The position numbers and the translations under genes are program-made. The notes beneath the pieces were generated by a model. That model had not been told where the DNA came from. It saw only the letters and a list, made by a program, of their open reading frames with translations, and searched no databases. A stretch of DNA of 64,000 nucleotides from Candidatus Gullanella endobia (GTDB taxonomy: Bacteria; Pseudomonadota; Gammaproteobacteria; Enterobacterales; Enterobacteriaceae). Where the stretch lies: positions 744,001-808,000 of the forward strand of contig NZ_LN999832.1 in assembly GCF_900048035.1 (NCBI RefSeq), in the 5' to 3' direction. Within the stretch, counting starts at the first letter, position 1. Each line of letters starts with the position of its first letter. Shown in pieces: positions 26,516 through 38,550 of this stretch.

Positions 26516-27677
26516 TTAGTTAAGCTATAGCGATGATATCAAAACATTTGTTAATTATCATATTTTAGTATGAATACTATTGTATAGTCCCGTTTTGAGT
26601 TTAATATCTTTAATATTGCTATCGCTTAATGTAGGCATTAAACTAATACAATAGGATTTGTTGCATAGAAGTTGATAGCTTAAAAAATTAAATATTGATA
26701 GCACACTGATCTATTCAACGACTTAATTATCTATTCCATTATAATTTTACTTTCAGAAATTTTATTTTTTATCTTCTATATTTGTTTACTAAGATAATTT
26801 TATATTAAAAATAAATACATTGATTGTCGGAAAATTTCATAGTATTTAATATTCGTTTTGAACTATATAGCGCTACTTCTTTTATTTTTCCAAGTAAACT
26901 ATTAGAATATAATAGTAGCTGATATTAATCACTACTATAATAGATTTATTTTTTGTTAAGATTAGTTAAACATTGATGTAATAAAAACTAATAATAAAGC
27001 ATAACTGCTGTCTATTAGTAACTAATCAAATTATTACTATAAAAATCATCTGTTTAAATTATAGAAAAGGTAAAAATTAGTTAATTAAGAATGTGTTTTT
27101 AATGATAAATATATTCATATTTCTATTAATATGATGTAATGATCTTAGTTAAAGATAGATTATATAATGATAACATCATAATATATATACTAAATAGTTA
27201 TTCATAATCTACAAAAACACTACACGAAAATTCTTCGTTCAAAGAACTATCTATAATATAAGCTTATAATGTTATCTATAGGAGTAGATAGATCTAATAG
27301 TTTTGGTAAATGCAAATATTAAACAGATCATGTTAAGTAGATATTTAATTTCTGATTTTGTCTGGTTAAATGATAATAGTTTCTTATATTTAAAGGAACG
27401 CTAATTATATAAGAAAGACACTGTTTTATCTTGGTCTATTTCTTTCTATAAATATTGTTTTAATATCTTAATATGATTATTATACTAATCCTGTAGAAAT
27501 AAATATTACTAAAATATTACTAGTATATTAATTAATAATATCATTATTTAGTAAAATGATAGGATACAACTATCCATTCTATGGATAGAAGAAATTTTAA
27601 AATTCGAAACTTAGTTAGAAATGGTAAGATTAAATAAAAATTCTATAAAATAAAGAAATTCTCTTATTATTAATAAG

Positions 27678-27715
27678 TATAATTAACAAATTAATGCATA
27701 AATTTGTTAATTATA
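27678..27715. repeat. Perfect inverted repeat, 15-bp arms
   Basis: Arms TATAATTAACAAATT and AATTTGTTAATTATA around AATGCATA. In a desert, 1.4 kb from the nearest gene start. Confidence 0.85.
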
Positions 27716-29589
27716 AATATTAGATTCTTAAGGAAGATTATAAACATACGTAAAAAAATCTATTGATTTAAAATACTAATTTTATTATTAGCTAATAATA
27801 CCAGTAAAAATAACAAAGAAGTAACCTATTGAAAACTATTATTACTCTAATAGAAATATAGAGTCATAAAAAATATAAGAATAGATTATTTTATACAAAA
27901 ATCTTATTTCTAACTTGAATTTATTTTAAAAAAATAAATAGTATTTTATTAGAGTCATTTTCAATCTAATAGCATTGTTAGCATAATTCAATTATTAATT
28001 AAATCTTCAAATACTATTTCCATATTTATAAAAAATTAGTCACTGAATGATATCGAAATTCTATAAAAAGTAGAATGAGTAGTTTTACTAAACTTTTTAT
28101 AAAACTATATCTATTTTCTAATATAGATATCATAATAAAAATTATCTTTTCAATTTGGAATAGTATTAGTTTTTTAATATTGATAGCACTAAGATATAAT
28201 ATATATAATAGCTTGTTATAACGCACCAATCCTTTCAATTAAGGATATCCTTACTTATTATCTGATCTGATAAAATATCCAATATAGTTCAAAATGAACG
28301 ATTATTTAATTATTAATGGTTTTTAAAAGATCAAAATTTACTGTTCCATATTTGAAATATATAATTTAAGAAATTATAATTAAAATACTTTCATAGGAAA
28401 ATAATATTATTTATTTAAATAATAACTATTATAGTCTGATTGTAATATTATTATTTTATTTTAATAAATAATATTACTGTATTGATGTTTTTACTTTTAA
28501 ACGGCACTATTATTTTATGATTATATAAATCCAAGCAACAAAATTTTACGATACTAAACATGAAATAACTAAAACTTTAAAAGTAAATACAGCATTCTCA
28601 TTTGTCTTTTTTTTTTAAAATTTATTAATTATTTTTATATTGTTGCTTCTTCTTACCATTTTAATTTTTAAATGATCTTTATCTATTTTTATGTTTTATA
28701 AGCTTTATCTTTTTATTATACTACTATTATCTTCTGATCTTATAATGCTTTTAATAAATAGATAATTAACACATCGATAAATGTTATAAGTATGCACTAA
28801 AGTCATTATTTATACTGAAGAGTATTTAGTTTTATACCAACTGTTATATTAATAATTTTGTAAAAATTACAATTTATATTATCTAAAAAGATAATATGGA
28901 TGCTTTATATATTTTATTAGATAAATGCTATCTATCATAGATTCAAAATAAAAATCTTTATTTAGAATTTTAAATATTGCTGAATGTGAACTAAAGTTTT
29001 TCAGTATAGAAAAGGAAAGAGTTCAATATGATACATGAGTATATAATATCTAATTAAAAAAGTGATCAGTATTTTGTATAATGATATAAGTGATGTTTAG
29101 TATCACAGAAGCTCAGCTAAATAATATACTTATGTAAAGATTACATGATCTTCTTATTATTCTTTTAAGTACTAACAAAAAATCTAGTTGTTTTAATTTT
29201 AAAATTAATCGAAAATTAAATGATTATAATATATTAAATATTTTTCCTTTAAAATTTTTAAAGATTTATTGTAAATCAATGATTTAGATAAAAAGTTTTT
29301 TCTTTATAAAATTGAAAATATACAATATATTAAGACTATGTATTACAATACTAGTTAGAAGTATGAAATGTTATTATCACATCTCATTTCCTGTTAGATA
29401 AAAATTTTTAGGAAGAAAAATCAAGAGAATAGTTTAGGTTAATTAAATTGAAACGTATACTGCTTTCTGTATAAAATAATAGTTACTTTTAACCTAACTT
29501 ATATTTTTAAAATAAAACATCCACTATATAGATATTAAGCGATATAATTAAAAGACACGACTACTCATTATCCATATAAAAGCATTGTT

Positions 29590-31242
29590 ATGAAAAATAT
29601 TAATCCTACGCATACTCCAGCCTGGAAAGGGCTTCAACAACATTTCATTAAAATGAAAGATATACAGATAAGTGACTTATTTGCATTAGAATCTGATCGT
29701 TTTTCCTCTTTCTCTGCTACTTTCGATAATCAAATATTAGTAGATTATTCTAAAAACCGAATCACCTCCGAAACATTGACTAGACTGTTAAATCTGTCAG
29801 AAGAGTGTTACCTCAAAGAAGCTATCTTCTCTATGTTTAGAGGTGAAAAAATTAATCGAACTGAAAACAGAGCAGTATTACATGTTGCGCTACGAAACCG
29901 CAGCAACACGCCGATTAATGTAGACGGTAAAGATGTTATGCTGAGTATTAATGCAGTATTAGAAAAAATGAAAAAATTTTGCAATTTAGTAGTTAGTGGT
30001 AGTTGGAAAGGATATACCGGTAAAAGTATTACTGATATTGTTAATATCGGTATCGGCGGTTCTGATCTTGGACCATATATGGTAACTGAAAGTTTACGAC
30101 CTTATAAAAATCATCTTAATATTCATTATGTATCCAACATAGATGGAACACAGATTACTGAAACAACAAAAGAACTAGATCCAGCTACCACATTATTCCT
30201 GGTAGCATCTAAAACTTTTACTACCCAGGAAACCATGACCAACGCATACAGTGCTCGGGATTGGTTCTTAAAAGCTGCCGGTAATGAGAAACATCTTATC
30301 CGACATTTTGTTGCCATATCTACTAACTCAAAATTACTTGTTGAATTTGGTATTGATAAAGAAAATATGTTCGAGTTTTGGGATTGGGTGGGGGGACGTC
30401 ATTCTCTTTGGTCTGCTATCGGTTTATCTATTGCACTGTCACTTGGTTTTAATAATTTTGAAAAATTACTAAGCGGTGCGCATGCTATGGATAATCACTT
30501 CTTGTCAGCACCTTTAGACAAGAACTTACCAGTATTACTAGCACTCATCAGCATTTGGTATAATAATTTTTTCGGTATGGAAACAGAAGCAATTTTACCT
30601 TATGATCAATATATGCATCGTTTCATCGCCTATCTCCAACAGGAAAATATGGAATCTAATGGAAAGTATATCGATCGTAATGGAGATCCTGTCAGTTATC
30701 AAACCGGGTCTATTATTTGGGGTGAACCAGGTACAAATGGTCAGCATGCTTTTTATCAACTAATCCACCAAGGAACTAAAATTATCCCCTGTGATTTTAT
30801 CGCACCAGTTATTAGTCACAACCCTATTAGTGATCACCATGCTAAATTACTCTCCAATTTTTTTGCTCAGACTGAAGCATTGGCATTTGGTAAATCACGC
30901 AATATAGTAGAACAAGAATTTAATTTAGCTGATAAATCATCGAATCAAATAAAACATGTTATACCATTTAAAGTTTTTGAAGGAAATCGTCCTACGAATT
31001 CTATTTTATTACGCAAAATTACTCCTTATAGTTTGGGTGCACTAATCGCGCTGTATGAACACAAAACTTTCACACAAGGAACTATTTTTAATATTCATGC
31101 TTTTGATCAGTGGGGCGTTGAGTTAGGCAAGCAACTTGCGAATCATATTTTACCAGAATTGAAAAAAGATAATCCGATTGATTCTCATGATAGTTCCACC
31201 AATGGTTTGATCAATTGTTATAAATGTTGGCGTAATTTATAA
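29590..31242 (+). CDS. pgi: Glucose-6-phosphate isomerase
   Basis: Interconverts glucose-6-phosphate and fructose-6-phosphate in glycolysis. 550 aa (E. coli 549). Conserved features: [17 protein letters not shown], the signature [17 protein letters not shown], catalytic Glu in [19 protein letters not shown], and the C-terminal [13 protein letters not shown] with the catalytic Lys. E. coli has Tyr where GGRHS carries His. The start ATG at 29590 has only a weak ribosome site. The next gene, plsB, is convergent and 559 bp away; in E. coli both belong to the 91-minute region. Confidence 0.97.
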   Translation: MKNINPTHTPAWKGLQQHFIKMKDIQISDLFALESDRFSSFSATFDNQILVDYSKNRITSETLTRLLNLSEECYLKEAIFSMFRGEKINRTENRAVLHVALRNRSNTPINVDGKDVMLSINAVLEKMKKFCNLVVSGSWKGYTGKSITDIVNIGIGGSDLGPYMVTESLRPYKNHLNIHYVSNIDGTQITETTKELDPATTLFLVASKTFTTQETMTNAYSARDWFLKAAGNEKHLIRHFVAISTNSKLLVEFGIDKENMFEFWDWVGGRHSLWSAIGLSIALSLGFNNFEKLLSGAHAMDNHFLSAPLDKNLPVLLALISIWYNNFFGMETEAILPYDQYMHRFIAYLQQENMESNGKYIDRNGDPVSYQTGSIIWGEPGTNGQHAFYQLIHQGTKIIPCDFIAPVISHNPISDHHAKLLSNFFAQTEALAFGKSRNIVEQEFNLADKSSNQIKHVIPFKVFEGNRPTNSILLRKITPYSLGALIALYEHKTFTQGTIFNIHAFDQWGVELGKQLANHILPELKKDNPIDSHDSSTNGLINCYKCWRNL

Positions 31243-31801
31243 CTTTTATTAATAGCACATATCTAGTTTTTTAGCTTGTTTATCAATCTATAATTAAAAT
31301 ATAAAAACGTGATAGTCATAAGAGTTTAGAAAAGTTATAGAGTTATTTTTGAATGCCACTAGATATCTTAATAAATATAATAAATTCAAAATATGACTAA
31401 AAAGTCATTTACCTGAAAAGAGATCAAATAAAAGATGTAAATATTATTACCTTAACTAATGAATAATTATTCACTATATAACAGATATGCTAGCAAACTA
31501 CATAATGTAGAAGTTTTATAAAATATATTTTTGATAAATAGTTTTGAGACTAATATTTTTATTATTATATATTTAATACTTATGCTATTATCTTTATCAT
31601 TATCATAATCTAATTTAATAAATAGCTTATTAAGCAATATATTCACATATGATCTATTGTTTATTTTTATCTAAACACATCTAAATTCCTATTATAATAA
31701 GAAAGCTTATTTTCCGAATAATAAGAAATGAAGATTTTACAATAATCTAATAGTGCGCTACTATAGCTATTAGATTATTGTAAAACAAGAGACATTATTT
31801 G
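31243..31801. other. Convergent intergenic region pgi / plsB
   Basis: 559 AT-rich bases. In E. coli about 20 kb (mal, ubiCA and other genes) lies here; none is recognisable. The only structured element is the hairpin at 31735-31785. Confidence 0.5.
31735..31785 (-). terminator. 19-bp perfect hairpin just after plsB, probable terminator
   Basis: Arms TTTTACAATAATCTAATAG and its exact complement around a 13-base loop containing GCGC. It begins 16 bp after the plsB stop on the minus strand and is 493 bp beyond pgi. The stem ends in a run of A/T pairs that supplies four U on either transcript, so it could stop both convergent genes. Confidence 0.6.
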
Positions 31802-34264
31802 CTATTGTTCACCAAAAGCGTCCTTACTTGCTAATTTGCTTATTGGTAAAATAGAGTTCTCGATAGTACTAAGCACGTCTGAAGTAACCAATTTACTTAG
31901 AATATTATATATCTTACTAACTTTTCTATTAACAATATCGCCAGTATCGTTGATATATTCTTCGTTACGTAACGTCAACACTAGGGTTGAGAATACTGCT
32001 TTATCAAAAAATCCTGATGCATTAATCCAATGCAGTATTGACAACTGCTGAGCTATCATGTAGCTTTTGTTTTCCAACATACTTCGGTTAAGTTTCGAAT
32101 TTTTATTTAATAACGAAAAGATAATTGCATACCGCTGTAATGTCTCGCTAATACTTTCAGCTAATAGTTTCAAGACATGTAGAAATATTTTTTCCGGATA
32201 AAATTGCATTTTATTCACATCTATTAAACCTTGCCGCGTCAGTTCATCGATAATGCTATCAATAAGTGGTGATAATTCTTTCTCACTATAGCGCATAAAT
32301 AGCTCTGCCTTTAACAATGGATAAAGAAGCATAATCGTTTTCTGTAACTGAGTACGATTAACTCCAGGATGTCTAAAAATAATATTCGCCACTAGAGAGG
32401 GTAAAATCAAGAGATGTTGAATATTATTACGATAATAGGTCATTAGAACAGCCTGATCGCGAGATAAACAGATAACATCACTGATAGTATTGTATTCGAC
32501 GGTAAACTTATTCATCTCTAGCGCATAGGTTAACAATGCTTCTGGTGTTAAATCGGGTACTGTGATTTCCAACGAATAAGGAATATTACGTAGTAGTTCA
32601 AGATAGCAGGCCAGCTGCGCTAAAAACTGTGGTCGGGAAAGAGAAAGTTGGCGAGAGGCTAGTAATACAGTAGAACACAAATTAATACTGTTAGCAGTAG
32701 CTGCATTATTAATCCGTACCATAAGAGTAATAGCAATTTCATGAACTATCGATGCTAGCCAGGTAGGACGCTGGATTTCTATCGTATCGATGTGATCACG
32801 CCACTGAGGCACTTTCTGCGAAAGCCATGTTCCTAAAATAAGGGGTTCGCCAAAATTAAAATAAACTTGGCCGAAATTACATAGCTTTCGCAATCCGCGC
32901 ATCATTTGCCAAAATCCCTCTTTCTTTTTTGGTAAACCGTGCAATTCTTCTTTATAAGATTCAACTTCCATTACATGTTCATAGCCGATATAAATAGGAA
33001 TAAGCGTAATAGGACGACTGACACCGCGTAATATAGCTTGGACAGTCATGGTTAGAGTTCCAGTTTTTGGCTCTAGCAGACGACCAGTACGAGAACGGCC
33101 ACCTTCTATAAAATATTCTACTGAACAACCGTGCATAAATAATTCGCTAAGGTATTCACGAAAAATGATAGAGTAAAGTTTACTACCCTTGAAAGTACGT
33201 CGAATAAAAAATGCACCTAAACGACGTAAAACTGTTCCTATAGGCCAAAAATTTAGATTAATACCAGCAGCGATATATGGTGGGGCCAATCCTTGATGAT
33301 AAAGCACATAGGAAAGTAAAAGATAATCCATATGACTACGGTGACAGGGAACATAGACAATATTATGCCCCATTTCAGCTAATTGACGAACTCGTTCAAT
33401 ATTGAATATGTAAAATCTTTGATAGAGTCGGTTCCAAGTCCAACTTAGAACCCGATCAAAGAGACGAATTGTTTCATACGAGAAATTAGCAGATATTTCC
33501 TCCATAAGTTTAATTGTGTTCTTTTTTGCTTTTTCTAATGAGATATTTTTGTTACGTGCTTCATCTTTTATTGCTTTTATAATAGATTTAGATGTTAATA
33601 ACTTATTAAATAAATTTTGGCGTACCGGTAATCTCGGACCAGCCGATACTAGACGTTGTCGAGCAAAGTGAATACGTGCCATTCTGGCTAGTTTTTGAGT
33701 AATATATTTGTCTGTACCGTAATTAATAACTATATAACGTAACGACAGCGATCGAGAAAAAAATATAAAACTATCTCGTCCAAGCCATAGCACTGTAAAT
33801 ATTTTTTTTATTTTTTTTAGAAAGTAAAAGTATGCTGAAATTTTAGTAGTTTTTGACTCTATATCTGGTGAACGACCAAACATAACCGATACAGGAACAA
33901 GCTTTATATCAAGAGCAGGATTAGCATAGTGCAAATTGAGGTAGTTATGAAATAATGAAATAAAATATAACTCTTTATTGTATAAAGATAACACGCATGG
34001 TTGGTCATGAATAAATATATAACGTGGTAGGATAACACCGTCGATATTAAGCGGTACTAGTGGATCGGGAAGATCTTGTCTCAGACATTGTATGCGTAAA
34101 GTAAGCAGATCTACTTTAGAATTATAAGGTAACACATAAATCATAGATTTAAGGGAATCAAAATACACTTCAGTTCGAAGATTAGTCGGAATGACTTTAC
34201 TTCTTACTAATAATTTTATCGGTAAATCTAACAACATATAATAAATTTTATTCCAATTTAACAT
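31802..34264 (-). CDS. plsB: Glycerol-3-phosphate acyltransferase PlsB
   Basis: Inner-membrane enzyme that adds the first acyl chain to glycerol-3-phosphate in phospholipid synthesis. 820 aa (E. coli 807). Acyltransferase block I HRSHMD with the surrounding [20 protein letters not shown], block II in [16 protein letters not shown], block [21 protein letters not shown] and block [15 protein letters not shown] are all intact, so the catalytic site looks functional. N-terminus [20 protein letters not shown] matches E. coli [20 protein letters not shown]. Upstream on the opposite strand E. coli has dgkA and lexA; here only a lexA fossil is recognisable. Confidence 0.96.
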   Translation of the reverse strand: MLNWNKIYYMLLDLPIKLLVRSKVIPTNLRTEVYFDSLKSMIYVLPYNSKVDLLTLRIQCLRQDLPDPLVPLNIDGVILPRYIFIHDQPCVLSLYNKELYFISLFHNYLNLHYANPALDIKLVPVSVMFGRSPDIESKTTKISAYFYFLKKIKKIFTVLWLGRDSFIFFSRSLSLRYIVINYGTDKYITQKLARMARIHFARQRLVSAGPRLPVRQNLFNKLLTSKSIIKAIKDEARNKNISLEKAKKNTIKLMEEISANFSYETIRLFDRVLSWTWNRLYQRFYIFNIERVRQLAEMGHNIVYVPCHRSHMDYLLLSYVLYHQGLAPPYIAAGINLNFWPIGTVLRRLGAFFIRRTFKGSKLYSIIFREYLSELFMHGCSVEYFIEGGRSRTGRLLEPKTGTLTMTVQAILRGVSRPITLIPIYIGYEHVMEVESYKEELHGLPKKKEGFWQMMRGLRKLCNFGQVYFNFGEPLILGTWLSQKVPQWRDHIDTIEIQRPTWLASIVHEIAITLMVRINNAATANSINLCSTVLLASRQLSLSRPQFLAQLACYLELLRNIPYSLEITVPDLTPEALLTYALEMNKFTVEYNTISDVICLSRDQAVLMTYYRNNIQHLLILPSLVANIIFRHPGVNRTQLQKTIMLLYPLLKAELFMRYSEKELSPLIDSIIDELTRQGLIDVNKMQFYPEKIFLHVLKLLAESISETLQRYAIIFSLLNKNSKLNRSMLENKSYMIAQQLSILHWINASGFFDKAVFSTLVLTLRNEEYINDTGDIVNRKVSKIYNILSKLVTSDVLSTIENSILPISKLASKDAFGEQ

Positions 34265-34556
34265 ATTATTATTAAGCCTATTGTTAGAAGTTTAATTTAA
34301 GTACATTAAATAAACTATATATTGAATCTATAGTAAAATTAACACCTAATAAAACAATAGAAATTATTAGTAGTATAAATTATTTATAGTTATATTATTA
34401 CAGCATAAAGGTTACTATCCTCCTTATAGGAGATAACCTGATTGTTTCAATTCGATAAAATAAATCTAATCATCATGAATAACATTCTATTTCGCGTGTT
34501 TTTGTTTTCAACTAATAATGATATATACTATTGAAAGCATATAAATAGATAAAGAA

Positions 34557-35140
34557 ATAAAAACACTCACTATCAGACAAAAATGGATTTTTTTGATCTA
34601 ATCTTTAGTTATATTATATATTGGTATATCTCCAACGCGTGTTGAGATTATATCCCATCTAGGTCTTTATTCATCTAATATAGAAGAAAAATATTTCAAG
34701 TGTTAGCGAGAAAAGATGCTACTGAAATTAGCGCTGATACGTCTTGCAGAATTCGCTTAATAACATAAGAAAGTGATTTCCAATAATTGAGTATGTAGTT
34801 ACTGGCAAACCACTGTTAGCAATACAACATATAAAAATTACTATCAAATATATCCTGCTCTTTTCAAATTTCAAACTCTATACAGATTTTTGTTATAAGT
34901 AAGTGTTATATTAATGAGAGGTATTGATATTACAGATGGCGATCTTTTAGCGATATACAAAAATGAAAATACTAACAATAGACAAATTATTGTAGTGCAA
35001 ATTGATGATAATATTACTGTAAAAAAGCTAAACTATTAAGGGAGAATATTGTTAAACTTTTACTAGAAAACAATGAATTTAATCCGATTTGTAGTAGATT
35101 TTCAGAAGAAAGAGTTGATCATTTAAAGATTTTAAGTTAG
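34557..35140 (+). pseudogene. lexA: lexA (SOS repressor) fossil
   Basis: Plus-strand reading gives the whole of LexA in order, broken by stops and shifts. KTLTIRQKWIFLI at the start matches KALTARQQEVFDLI, ISPTRVEIISHLGLYSSNIEE matches the helix-turn-helix region MPPTRAEIAQRLGFRSPNAAEE, and LARKDATEISADTSCRIRLI matches LARKGVIEIVSGASRGIRLL. The catalytic region FLLRVSGMSMKDIGIMDGD is now FLL-stop-VSVILMRGIDITDGD: the nucleophile Ser119 has become Leu and Arg a stop. VTVKRL (Lys156) survives as ITVKKL, then LLLENNEFNPI matches ELLPENSEFKPI. The start codon is ATA. Position between plsB and zur/dusA is ancestral. Confidence 0.93.
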
Positions 35141-36497
35141 CGCGATACGCAATAGTAATTGGTTATAAAAAACCTTTATTTTAAAGGATATCATATTTTT
35201 CCTTATTTATATGTTTGCTTTTTTGTTTTATTTTTTATATATTAAGTTTTTATACTAAAATACTATTATTATAGTAATGAGTCTGCTCACATGAGCTATG
35301 TTTTTAATTTTTTTGATTATTGAATATCTAGACCAATTGATTTATAGATTATAAAAATCATAATTATCAATTATACAGTTTTTCTGTATCTTTGAATTAA
35401 ATCTAAAAGACAAAAATTAATTTTATTAAAAATAAATAAAACTAATAACAACTGGAAATACTATTAAAGTAAGAGTATAAAATCAATAAAATAGTAAATG
35501 TATGATAATGATTTGATTATAAATTTGTCAGTAAGACAAAAAATTTTAATTATAAAAGTAAATAACAACTTGATTTCTTTTCTATCAAGAAAGTTCTATT
35601 AAAAATGTAGAAATATATCAGATTCATTTTATTACACGATAAATTTTATCTTGATATTATGTTATAATACAGTATATTATATACTGTGTATTGGTTTTTT
35701 TGATATAAAAATCCTAGTAAAATACTAAAATTAAAAAACTAATATATGATTTTTTACAAAATCATAGGTCAACTTAATTTTTTCGAATGAAATACTTATT
35801 AAATTCAAAATTTTTATTAGACTTTGCATTAGTAATCGATTCTTTTCTGCTTTAAGGATTTTTTCTTATTAAATAATCTGTACTTAATATTTTTAAAAAA
35901 AATGAAATATCAAATTTACAAATATCATTATATGATACCTATCATCATCAAAACATTACGTAGTTATAAATTATTTTGAAAATTTCAATATAAGTGGTAA
36001 TTTACTAATTAGGTATTAATCAATAAATTTATAATTTTTTAAAATTATATTATGAAATATTGGATTTTAACTTACTTTTTAAAAAATTTAGTATCTAATG
36101 ATTAGATAAAGTTTTACTTTTAAAAATTAAGAATATCAATTAGTATTACACTATAAATTTTTTTTCAAAATTTCATTAAACGAGTAATAATATATTTAAT
36201 GAACACATATATTGTTACTTGTTTAAGTATTCAGATAATCGCTAAATAATTTTTGTATTGTATGTTAATTTTAAAAATTAAAATAAGCTTATTTTATTAT
36301 AAAAATCATTAAAATTAAATGCATAAATATAGATTAATGTATAAATATAAATTATTTATTTTTTATTAAAATAAATAAGTATTTAAATAATTATTTTTAT
36401 TTCTTTTGCTATTTTTATTTTTAACTAATATTAGATTAGTTCATAAGCTTTATAGCGAGAATAATTTTCTTATTTATAAAATAAAGAAATAAGTATG
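35141..36497. other. Gene desert between the lexA and zur fossils
   Basis: E. coli has dinF and yjbJ here. Nothing resembling them was recognised in 1.36 kb of AT-rich sequence. Confidence 0.5.
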
Positions 36498-37005
36498 CTA
36501 ATATTTTTTAATTGCTAAATTATGCTTATATTTGCAAGTGTCAAGATGTTGACATAACGCTATTTCACTATATTGAAGACAAAATCCATGTACTTCTACA
36601 ACATTATAGGAAATAGTAAATCCAATCTCGGCTGCTTTAAATTGCAAAATACTATTTATATCCTGTATGGTTTGTTCTATTACTTGACTACAGCAATCGC
36701 AGATGAAAAATACAGATACGTGTGATGGTTTTAAAAAATAATGGCATAGTACAAAACTATTAATAGATTCAACGCGATGAATAAAATCTTGCTCAAGTAA
36801 AAACTGATAGCACAGTAAACGGTTGAAGGTTTTGCTTGTGGTTCAGATTGACGTAATAGTGCAATAAGTGCTTATAACTTATTGCACTATTACGTTGTTA
36901 TATTAGTCGTAGAACTTCTAGTCGTTGCGGCGTTAGACGAAAATTACGTTGCTCACATAATTATTCAGCCTTACTAATAAGTAAGATTTCGGTAGTTAGT
37001 TTCAT
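36498..37005 (-). pseudogene. zur: zur (zinc uptake repressor) fossil
   Basis: The minus strand reads MKLTTEILLISKAE-stop-LCEQRNFRLTPQRLEVLRLI-stop-QRNSAIS, then after frameshifts LIALLRQSEPQAKPSTVYCA, then an open run of about 100 codons from LLEQDFIHRVESINSFVLCH to the stop at 36498. This follows E. coli Zur throughout (AEKICAQRNVRLTPQRLEVLRLM, LLREAEPQAKPPTVYRALDFLLEQGFVHKVES). In the zinc site CDRC is kept as CDCC, but CAAC has become CLQY. Zur is the Fur-family repressor of zinc uptake. The 100-codon open tail and clear similarity mean inactivation is fairly recent. The order lexA-zur-dusA is ancestral. Confidence 0.95.
36851..36895. repeat. 19-bp perfect inverted repeat inside the zur fossil
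   Basis: Arms ACGTAATAGTGCAATAAGT and ACTTATTGCACTATTACGT around a 7-base loop. Both arms can be read as zur codons (RNSAIS and ALLR), so the symmetry was created within ancestral coding sequence after the gene died, rather than inserted. Confidence 0.93.
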
Positions 37006-37518
37006 AATATTTCCGAGTTTTAGTTTTTTATCTATACCGATCTTAATAAGATAATAAACAATCTATTTTTCCTAAATGTATTATTTATTTAATACACTAA
37101 TAATATTTTATATATTATATAAAATTATAAAATATTATTTATATTTATTTAAATAATATCAAATAAATATAGGTATGAATATAGGAATAATAAATATTTT
37201 GCAGATACATTTTATTTTTATACTATAATTTTTAATTTATAAAAATTATAGTATAAAACTATTATGCGAAATTTCATAAAAATTCTATATTTTACATAAA
37301 GTAGATAAATTATTCAAAATTAATAATTATGTTATTTTGCATTATTTTAATATAAAATATATTTATTTTCATTCTAACTTGAGTGAATTTATTCATTACT
37401 AGATATTAAATCTAGATGAATAATTTTTATGTTAGAATATGTTCTATGTTCTTCAATCATAGTCATTTTACTACACTAAATACAAACTTATTTTTTAAAA
37501 AATAAAAAACTATTAGAA
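37006..37518. other. Intergenic region between zur fossil and dusA
   Basis: 513 AT-rich bases, divergent between the zur fossil and dusA. Contains an inverted repeat of 13-bp arms at 37099-37139 and a 19-bp hairpin at 37216-37258. No gene. Confidence 0.5.
37216..37258. repeat. 19-bp perfect hairpin upstream of dusA
   Basis: Arms TTTTATACTATAATTTTTA and its exact complement around ATTTA, 261 bp upstream of the dusA start. The stem is all A/T except one G/C pair per arm. Function unknown. Confidence 0.88.
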
Positions 37519-38550
37519 ATGATTAAAAATTACTCTTACCAGAATAACCAGCCTTCTGCTTTAATATCAACAAAAATTTTTTCTCTTGCACCAGGCTATT
37601 TAAGCGTTGCACCTATGCTAGGTATAACCGATCGTCACTGTCGTTTTTTTTTACGTCAACTAAATACTAACGTTCTGTTATATACAGAAATGATAACTAC
37701 CGGGGCTTTATTGTTTGGTAAAAATGATCATTTATTTTACCACGATGCGGAACATCCTATAGCGCTCCAATTAGGAGGTAACGAACCAAATGTTTTGGCA
37801 CGTTGTGCTAAATTAGCACAAAAGCGAGGTTATGATGAAATCAATCTCAATATAGGATGTCCTTCGAATCGAGCAAAAAATGGACATTTCGGCGCTTGTT
37901 TAATGACTGAAAAGAATCGGGTAGCAGCCTGTATTTCTGCTATGCATGAGGTGGTTACTCTGCCAATTACTGTTAAAATCCGGATCGGTATTGATAAACA
38001 GGATAGCTATGCATTTTTATATGAATTTGTTGATACTGTTTCTAGCCTCGGAGGCTGCAAAACATTTATTATTCATGCCCGTAAAGTATTACTTAACGGT
38101 TTAAGCACTAAAGAAAATCGCGAAATTCCTCCGCTAGATTATGATCGTGTATATCAACTTAAGAAGGATTTTCCAAACCTTCGGTTAATACTTAATGGTG
38201 GAATTAAAACTTTAAATGATATACAGACGCATTTAAAAAAGCTTGATGGTGTTATGATGGGACGTGCAGTGTACAAAAATCCTTTTATTTTAGCACAGAT
38301 TGATAGTAAATTATCTGGTAATGTTAATCCACTGATAAGTCAGATGGCAGTAATTGAAGCGATGTTACCATATATCAAATACGAGCTTTCAAGAGGTACA
38401 GCACTTTTTCACATTACTCGTCATATGTTTGGATTGTTTCAGGGACTACCAGGCGCCCAGAAATGGCGCCGTTATTTAAATGAAAACGCTCATCGTTCTG
38501 GTGCAAATACAGATGTATTAATTAAAGCATTATCTTACGTACAGTATTAA
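37519..38550 (+). CDS. dusA: tRNA-dihydrouridine synthase A
   Basis: FMN and NADPH-dependent enzyme that reduces U20/U20a in the D-loop of tRNAs. 343 aa (E. coli 330-345 depending on start). FMN-binding SVAPMLGITDRHCRFFLRQL, catalytic Cys114 in INLNIGCPSNR, IIHARKVLLNGLSTKENREI, LNGGIKTL and MMGRAVYKNPF are all present. It ends WRRYLNENAHRSGANTDVL, as in E. coli. The N-terminal 25 residues are poorly conserved, so the start ATG at 37519 could be slightly too early or late. Downstream order dusA-(qor lost)-dnaB is ancestral. Confidence 0.95.
   Translation: MIKNYSYQNNQPSALISTKIFSLAPGYLSVAPMLGITDRHCRFFLRQLNTNVLLYTEMITTGALLFGKNDHLFYHDAEHPIALQLGGNEPNVLARCAKLAQKRGYDEINLNIGCPSNRAKNGHFGACLMTEKNRVAACISAMHEVVTLPITVKIRIGIDKQDSYAFLYEFVDTVSSLGGCKTFIIHARKVLLNGLSTKENREIPPLDYDRVYQLKKDFPNLRLILNGGIKTLNDIQTHLKKLDGVMMGRAVYKNPFILAQIDSKLSGNVNPLISQMAVIEAMLPYIKYELSRGTALFHITRHMFGLFQGLPGAQKWRRYLNENAHRSGANTDVLIKALSYVQY

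Larger units (their letters stand above)
26275..29589. other. 3.3-kb gene desert between fabA and pgi
   Basis: Joins two ancestral blocks that are far apart in E. coli (fabA at 22 min, pgi at 91 min), so a rearrangement breakpoint lies here. No gene recognised. It contains a 33-bp tandem duplication (26450-26515) and a 15-bp inverted repeat (27678-27715). A 70-codon minus-strand open frame at 28026-28238 has the composition of random AT-rich DNA. Confidence 0.5.

Noticed and set aside
28026-28238. 70-codon minus-strand open frame
   Set aside because: Composition (Ile, Leu, Lys, Phe, Tyr) is what random AT-rich DNA encodes; no ribosome site, no neighbour, no family likeness.
35670-35695. ACAGTATA-TTA-TATACTGT, similar to an SOS box
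   Set aside because: LexA boxes have CTGT...ACAG polarity; this is the reverse order, next to a dead lexA, and looks like another AT inverted repeat.
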